Below, piece after piece: positions 29,972 through 33,982 of a stretch of 33,982 nucleotides of DNA. The DNA is from Neobacillus jeddahensis (GTDB taxonomy: Bacteria > Bacillota > Bacilli > Bacillales > Cytobacillaceae). The notes beneath the pieces were generated by a model, which saw only the letters and a list, made by a program, of their open reading frames with translations, was not told where the DNA came from and made no database searches. How positions within the stretch are numbered: position 1 is the first letter of the stretch; each line of letters opens with the position of its first letter. Both the position numbers and the translations under genes were made by a program. The stretch is from NCBI RefSeq assembly GCF_000612625.1, contig NZ_CCAS010000067.1, positions 1 to 33,982 of the forward strand. Reading direction: 5' to 3'.

Positions 29972-31267
29972 TTATATTTGCTCCAATAAACGATACAAGT
30001 GCACTCTTGAAACACCTAAAAGTCTAGCTAAATCTGTTTTCTTCGCCTTTGGATTGTCCTTTAATAACAGCTTCAATTCCGATAATTTGTGTTCTGTCTT
30101 TGCTTTGTGTTGCTTTATATAGTCCTCTCGCTTCTGTACGCCTTCACTACGACGTTTTTCGCGATTAGCAATAGTCTTACGCCTTCTTTTCTCAGAACCG
30201 TCTATAATCGTCTGTAAATGCCTCTGTTCTTCTTCAGTAATATCAAGCCAATCTATAAGCTTAGTATTTTTGATATTGTAGCCGGCACCAGGATAACCAC
30301 GTTTAATTGCTTCTTCATTGGCTTGTTTGTCGCTTCTTGCCTCCCAAGCTTTTTGGGCTGATTTAGTCGCCTTCTCAACTTCCCTTTTTCTCAAAGGATT
30401 CTTAAATTGACTGTTCAATTCAAGCGTGCTGCCAAGAGCCTCATCTGGATCATCAAGCAAGCAACAAAGCCAATAACGATATAAAAAACAAATTAGTTCT
30501 CGGTGACCATAAACGTCGTATTCACGAAGTTCCACTATCTTGGCCAAATCTAGGATTCTAGCATGATGCAAAGAACGAACTGCATGAACTCGAACAATCT
30601 TTGCCTTACGTCCCTTAGTTTTAGTCTTTATTTTCGTCTCTTCAAGTTCCGGCAAGTAATCGCGTTGCAGCTGTCTTAACTCATAACGGTAATCATGTCG
30701 ATATTGAGCGTGAACGTCTACGCCATTCTTTGAATTTATTGACCCGGCTATTCGGAAAACACGAGCTGCATCTGAAGCCTTCGAATCTCCACCTAATTCT
30801 TTTAACTGTTTAAGAAAGTAATCCTGCACAGCCTGCCAAAGAGGCAAGGCCTTATAAGGAACCGCCTCAAGTAGCCAAATCAGCACAATGCCTTGCCCGC
30901 TGAAAATAATGATATTGGGATCTGGGATAGCTTGGCCAAAAAACTCGTGTTCTAGTTTCCCTAAAACCCAAGAAGGATCATAATTGAACAGATAAAAATC
31001 AAGGTCAACGTATAACGACTTTAATTGCCGTAAATTTTGAATTTGCCGCTGGGGCTTATAAAAAGTATTCTGACTAAAATAAACGTCTTCTCCGAGCCAT
31101 TCCGTGAGATTATCGGCTAATTCCTCTGGCTTATAATGGTGCTGTTGAAATTTCCCCGTCTCTGTTTTCTTTGCTACGGTAATCCAACCGTCTGAATCGT
31201 TATGATGAAACCAGGCGTGATACCGTGCTTCTTCCAGACTCGAAGCTGTGCTGGTTAAATTTTTCAT
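29972..31267 (-). CDS. Plasmid replication protein of the primase-polymerase (AEP) type, 431 aa
   Basis: Start at MKNLTSTASSLEEARYH behind AAAGGA; an in-frame upstream start has no ribosome site. Motif I is LYVDLDFY (D88, D90), motif II FSGQGIVLIW (122-131), and motif III DSKASDAARVFRIAGSINSK (161-180). This is the archaeo-eukaryotic primase signature found in plasmid Rep proteins. A helical region follows, then a basic linker (EKRRRKTIANREKRRSE) and a C-terminal HTH (KKTDLARLLGVSRVHLYRLLEQI). It probably binds the adjacent origin and primes DNA synthesis. The plasmid also has a separate phage-type replication module. Confidence 0.8.
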   Translation of the reverse strand: MKNLTSTASSLEEARYHAWFHHNDSDGWITVAKKTETGKFQQHHYKPEELADNLTEWLGEDVYFSQNTFYKPQRQIQNLRQLKSLYVDLDFYLFNYDPSWVLGKLEHEFFGQAIPDPNIIIFSGQGIVLIWLLEAVPYKALPLWQAVQDYFLKQLKELGGDSKASDAARVFRIAGSINSKNGVDVHAQYRHDYRYELRQLQRDYLPELEETKIKTKTKGRKAKIVRVHAVRSLHHARILDLAKIVELREYDVYGHRELICFLYRYWLCCLLDDPDEALGSTLELNSQFKNPLRKREVEKATKSAQKAWEARSDKQANEEAIKRGYPGAGYNIKNTKLIDWLDITEEEQRHLQTIIDGSEKRRRKTIANREKRRSEGVQKREDYIKQHKAKTEHKLSELKLLLKDNPKAKKTDLARLLGVSRVHLYRLLEQI

Positions 31268-31366
31268 AGAAAAACATCCTTTCCCCACTGGAAAAGGACT
31301 GCACACCTATGCTATATTAATAGCAACAGATTAATAAAAAAGGGTGCACAAATCCCTTGTCCAAAG

Positions 31367-31405
31367 AACTCCCGCCGGTCGACCAAAACTAGAGGGAGTT
31401 TTTTA
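31367..31405 (+). terminator. Plus-strand terminator upstream of rep (possible antisense RNA end)
   Basis: AACTCCC (31367-31373) and GGGAGTT (31394-31400) pair, with the small palindrome GGTCGACC inside the loop, followed by six T. It lies about 100 bp upstream of the rep start on the opposite strand. A plus-strand transcript ending here would be antisense to the rep leader. Confidence 0.65.
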
Positions 31406-31536
31406 TTTGTCTTTATTCTATCAAATTTCGGTAAATAGTGACATATCCAATTTATTTTTGAAACACATAGTTTAATATGTTCGTTAAATAAGTATTTAGC
31501 GTGAATAACATAATTTTTTTAAATATATTTAGAAAA

Positions 31537-31563
31537 AACAGCCCTTTGAATTGCTGGGCTGTT
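31537..31563 (-). terminator. Terminator of the 143-aa gene
   Basis: AACAGCCC (31537-31544) pairs perfectly with GGGCTGTT (31556-31563). On the minus strand six T follow. Confidence 0.8.
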
Positions 31564-31630
31564 CCGTGTTATTATTATGTTAGCTTGAATAATCTTATCA
31601 TAAGAACCCAGTGTTACCAGCACATGATTC

Positions 31631-32062
31631 TTATAATTGTCCAAAAGGAACGTCAGTTACAGCTGCGCGTTCTTTTTTATTTTCAAACATTTGCTTTGCA
31701 AATTTATAACCTTCTAAATAACCTTGAATGAACTGACTTTCTCCAAATGCCACATTGTGATCACACGTAGCAGACTCAAATTCAAATAAATCCTCCTCGG
31801 TCAAATTTACATCCTTTACCTGTCGCCGGATCTGATCAAACAGAACAATTGTCTTTCCCATTGCTTCTTTACACCAACCACTTTCATAAAGTCCATTGTG
31901 ATCTTCAAGCTCCCACAATCTTCTTTTAGCAACCTCCATTAATATCTTATCGGTTTCAGTAAATACTTTTTTTGTTCCTACAACAATATTTGATTCTACC
32001 CCAATCGCGACTCCTTCAGGTAGAGCACTAGTATAAACAACCTTATTGCTTTTATTTTTCAT
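31631..32062 (-). CDS. Hypothetical protein, 143 aa
   Basis: MKNKSNKVVYTSALPEGVAIGVESNIVVG (beta-like) is followed by a helical body (ETDKILMEVAKRRLWELEDHNGLYESGWCKEAMGKTIVLFDQIRRQVKD) and a further helix pair ending GYLEGYKFAKQMFENKKERAAV. No motif is recognised. It overlaps the upstream 95-aa gene by 4 nt, so the two are coupled. The operon lies between rep and the partition genes, suggesting a maintenance or host-interaction role. Confidence 0.65.
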   Translation of the reverse strand: MKNKSNKVVYTSALPEGVAIGVESNIVVGTKKVFTETDKILMEVAKRRLWELEDHNGLYESGWCKEAMGKTIVLFDQIRRQVKDVNLTEEDLFEFESATCDHNVAFGESQFIQGYLEGYKFAKQMFENKKERAAVTDVPFGQL

Positions 32063-32346
32063 CTCACTTCCCCCATCGCACTAACATATCTAATCTCTGG
32101 TATCTCATAGTTATTACGCTCTGGAAGTAATGAGTAAACCCGCTTTAAAACTTCTTCATAATTTTCAGGTTTCCGGTTATGTGCTTCGATGAACATTTTT
32201 GTGTTTTGCCTTCTGGCGCTTTCGATCCACTTTTCCGTCGATGTTTCGCATAAAGTGAATACAGGTAATTCGGCCTCAACTTCTTTTGAATAAAGGGTTC
32301 CATTAAATTCAACATTAGTGCAGTTTTTAAATAGATCTTTAATCAT
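32059..32346 (-). CDS. Hypothetical protein, 95 aa
   Basis: AGGAGGTAGAGG precedes MIKDLFKNCTNVEFNGTLYSKEVEAELPVFTLCE. The fold looks alpha/beta, with STEKWIESARRQNTKMFIEAHNRKPENYEEVLKRVYSLLPER in the middle. No known motif. First gene of a two-gene operon with the 143-aa protein, divergent from the regulator at 32578 with a long palindrome in between. Confidence 0.65.
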   Translation of the reverse strand: MIKDLFKNCTNVEFNGTLYSKEVEAELPVFTLCETSTEKWIESARRQNTKMFIEAHNRKPENYEEVLKRVYSLLPERNNYEIPEIRYVSAMGEVR

Positions 32347-32435
32347 TCCTCTACCTCCTACAAAATCGTTCTTTTGTAATCAATTTTAAATTACCAACAT
32401 ATTTAAGATAAAAAATATTCACCACTCTTTTTCAT

Positions 32436-32459
32436 TTTTTAACTTTATAAAGTTAAAAA
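32436..32459. promoter_or_regulatory. 24-bp perfect palindrome (putative operator)
   Basis: AACTTTATAAAGTT (32441-32454) flanked by T5 and A5 is a perfect palindrome. It lies in the divergent region between the 95-aa gene and the XRE gene. A TATAAT at 32542-32547 is a likely -10 box for the latter. A probable repressor site. Confidence 0.55.
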
Positions 32460-32577
32460 TTACTAGTTTATGCGTAAATATTAACTTTTATACCTAACAT
32501 TGTCAATAAAATATTGAAAAAAATTTCTGAAAAAAGTAAAATATAATTAGGTTAAGGTTAAATAACGAGGTGAAGAT

Positions 32578-32799
32578 ATGCCATTAGAAAACAATTTAAG
32601 GATCATTATGGCTCAAAAACGAATCGACAATATTACTGAACTTATAAGCATCACCGGACTTAGTAGAAATGCTTTGAATAAGCTTTGGCATAACAAAGAA
32701 CTTGAATCCGCTAAGTTAGGAACGCTAATGGTTATTTGTGACAAACTAGACATTCCTCTTTCGAGTTTGGTTGAATACATACCAGAGGAAAAAAAATAA
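32578..32799 (+). CDS. Cro/CI-type (XRE) regulator, 73 aa
   Basis: GAGGTGAAG precedes the ATG. LRIIMAQKRIDNITELISITGLSRNALNKLWHNKELESAKLGTLMVICDKLDIPLSSLVEY is a complete lambda-repressor-like five-helix HTH domain with the family ending I-P-L-S-S-L-V-E-Y. It has only the DNA-binding domain, like Cro or small antitoxin-type regulators. It is convergent with parB and divergent from the two unknown genes, and probably controls itself and that operon through the palindrome at 32436. Confidence 0.88.
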   Translation: MPLENNLRIIMAQKRIDNITELISITGLSRNALNKLWHNKELESAKLGTLMVICDKLDIPLSSLVEYIPEEKK

Positions 32800-32838
32800 G
32801 CCGGCTATCTCTGTCAAAACGACGGATATCCGGCTTTT
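32798..32838. terminator. Bidirectional terminator between the regulator and parB
   Basis: AAGCCGG...TATC pairs with GATA...CCGGCTT, with T or A runs at both ends. It overlaps the stop of the regulator. Confidence 0.75.
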
Positions 32839-32857
32839 AATTAGATTTATGATTATT

Positions 32858-33331
32858 TTAGAGTAGCCCTTTCTCAGCAAACACACTTCTCAATGCTTCA
32901 TTGACAATTCTTGATTTTGCTCCTCGGCCGCCTTTCTTACCTAATCGATCCAGCACCTGAGCTAGATCCTTTTGAAGGTAAATACCCGTTAATACTGTCT
33001 GAGATTCTGCCGTTTTTTTAGTAGTCCCTTCAAGAAGCTTGTCCAAATAATCCAGCTTCGGGGCATCTTCATTAACATTAATATTTTTGTCATTATTAAT
33101 ATTTTTATCATCGCTAATAAATTCCTCTACACTTGTATTGGTGCTAATGTAATTTTTGTTATTATCATTAACATTAATGTTATTCTCATTATTAATGTCA
33201 TTATTAGTACTAATGCTCTCAACCGCATCTTCAGTCTTATCATCATTTTTTTGTGGAAGAAACGTATCTATAGCCGTTTTCCGTCTATTAGCTTTATTTA
33301 CTTTTTTCAATTGCTTTTCAAAGTTTGACAT
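32858..33331 (-). CDS. ParB-type partition partner with C-terminal ribbon-helix-helix, 157 aa
   Basis: The gene overlaps the end of parA by 25 nt and AAAGGGAG precedes its ATG. The N-terminal 30 residues are basic (KQLKKVNKANRRKTAI) and may contact ParA. Residues about 39-88 are an asparagine/aspartate-rich linker (NNDINNENNINVNDNNKN and similar). Residues 111-157 (QTVLTGIYLQKDLAQVLDRL...GAKSRIVNEALRSVFAEKG) form a ribbon-helix-helix domain, so it is a centromere binder of the small RHH type rather than a classic ParB. The linker is written by repeat cluster 5. Confidence 0.8.
   Translation of the reverse strand: MSNFEKQLKKVNKANRRKTAIDTFLPQKNDDKTEDAVESISTNNDINNENNINVNDNNKNYISTNTSVEEFISDDKNINNDKNINVNEDAPKLDYLDKLLEGTTKKTAESQTVLTGIYLQKDLAQVLDRLGKKGGRGAKSRIVNEALRSVFAEKGLL
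33071..33216. repeat. ATTAAT/ATTAAC/CTAATG repeats inside parB (cluster 5)
   Basis: Plus-strand words include ATTAACATTAATA (from 33071), ATTATTAATATT (from 33093), CATTAACATTAATGT (from about 33166), ATTAATGTCATT and ATTAGTACTAATG (about 33190-33216). The array corresponds exactly to the low-complexity linker, residues about 39-87 of ParB. Confidence 0.65.
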
Positions 33332-33982
33332 TCCAACAATCTCCCTTTAATTTCTTTTAAAAATCCTTTATATTCTTTCATTACCTGTTTAATTTCAGGA
33401 TTATCAATAAGCCCAAATGAAGAAATTCTACCAATAACAGCTGCCCTATGAATGATTGTATCGAAACAGCTTTTTGGAAATTCATTTTTAACCACATTGG
33501 AGAAATATTTGTTATCAGTTCTCCTTTTGTCCGTCATGCTCCTTAAGATTCCCAATTTATTCAAATCTGGATTTATTCTTTCTTTAACAGCATCAATTGT
33601 TCTTAAATAACTTTTTAAAGAGTTATAGCAGAATTTACTTGTTTCAAACATGATCAACACATGATCACTTGCGCATAGGGAAATTATTGATAGTTCTCCT
33701 AGAGCAGGAGGATTATCAATGACTATGTAATCATAGTTATGAGAAACCTTCTCCAAAGCATTTTTAAGTACAAAATGAAAATTCCCACCTAATCCATCTG
33801 TTTTATTGTAAAAATAGGGAGCCAGGGTATTCACATTTTCATCACCACAAATAATATCAAGGTTTTCAGTGATTTTTGTAATATAAGGTGCTGCATCTTC
33901 CTCCAGCATTACATCACATATTGTCATCCCATCAAATTCAAAAATGTCATCTGTACCTGTTAATAGTTGTGTTAAATTACCC
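33307..33982 (-). CDS. parA: ParA-type partition ATPase, C-terminal part (continues at base 1 onward of the circle)
   Basis: Reading inward from the right edge gives GNLTQLLTGTDDIFEFDGMTICDVM, joining in frame to the N-terminal part at 1-122. YDYIVIDNPPALGELSI is the Walker B-like motif with the conserved D-x-P-P. VLIMFETSKFCYNSLKSYLRTIDAVKE and VVKNEFPKSCFDTIIHRAAVIGRISSFGLI are typical of ParA ATPases. Full length is 265 aa. The protein works with the RHH protein encoded just downstream (25-nt overlap) to distribute plasmid copies. Confidence 0.95.
   Translation of the reverse strand, partial: GNLTQLLTGTDDIFEFDGMTICDVMLEEDAAPYITKITENLDIICGDENVNTLAPYFYNKTDGLGGNFHFVLKNALEKVSHNYDYIVIDNPPALGELSIISLCASDHVLIMFETSKFCYNSLKSYLRTIDAVKERINPDLNKLGILRSMTDKRRTDNKYFSNVVKNEFPKSCFDTIIHRAAVIGRISSFGLIDNPEIKQVMKEYKGFLKEIKGRLLECQTLKSN

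Noticed and set aside
31501..31731. A plus-strand 76-codon frame
   Set aside because: It has no ribosome site and runs over the terminator and 3' end of the 143-aa minus-strand gene.

Overview
The window is almost certainly one complete circular plasmid (33,982 bp) cut open inside parA. A ParA N-terminus runs off the left edge on the minus strand and its C-terminus comes in from the right edge. Joining the last base to the first restores an in-frame 265-codon gene across the ParA motif DMDGQGN. Base composition is AT-rich, Shine-Dalgarno sites are strong (AGGAGG type), GTG/TTG starts are frequent, and the family content (G39P-like loader, DnaB, zinc-ribbon MGGYGSG protein, strong U-tract terminators) points to a Bacillaceae host. 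I see no rRNA, tRNA, insertion sequence or CRISPR array.

Layout, left to right. 1-122: parA start with a repeat cluster upstream. 350-3230 (+): tyrosine recombinase with a good promoter, a coiled-coil DNA-binding type protein, and three small genes including an excisionase-like HTH. 3295-3519 (-): Cro/CI-type regulator. 3945-6696 (+): short leader peptide, HTH protein, a striking interleaved inverted-repeat element, then a coupled trio (two-TM membrane protein, FtsK-like ATPase, replication-relaxation-like protein) that looks like a DNA transfer or processing module. 6799-7170 (-): acidic protein, preceded by a 14-bp inverted repeat with a 6-bp spacer. 8070-9713 (+): a winged-HTH protein and a DUF3800 protein, followed by a noncoding array of GAAA-tetraloop hairpin repeats ending in a terminator. 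10185-11093: a secreted protein and a three-TM protein transcribed divergently from overlapping promoters.

11433-23710 (-) reads like a phage early-to-late programme. HTH protein, DnaD-type replication protein, G39P-like helicase loader, DnaB helicase, a small protein, an ERCC4-type nuclease, two sigma-region-4/ArpU-like HTH proteins, a phage-like structural protein and a 1,635-aa phage-type polyvalent/ejection protein follow one another. No capsid, portal, terminase or tail genes are present. 23859-25906 (+) holds a zinc-finger protein and a J-domain protein. 26025-29807 (-) holds small regulators, a zinc-ribbon protein, a candidate structured RNA and unusual word-duplicating repeats. 29810-31267 carries a second replication system: a DnaA box next to a primase-polymerase type Rep protein. 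31631-33982 carries two unknown genes, a regulator, a ribbon-helix-helix parB and the rest of parA.

The plasmid therefore combines a plasmid replicon and partition system with a phage-derived replication module and a virion-ejection-type protein. A packaged satellite or phage-plasmid derivative is one reading. The most unusual signals are outside the genes: the tetraloop-hairpin array behind the DUF3800 gene, five clusters of ATTAAT/ATTAAC repeats (one embedded in parB), the interleaved CCCGACAA element, and the T-tract units carrying duplicated 7-nt words. All family assignments come from reading motifs by eye.
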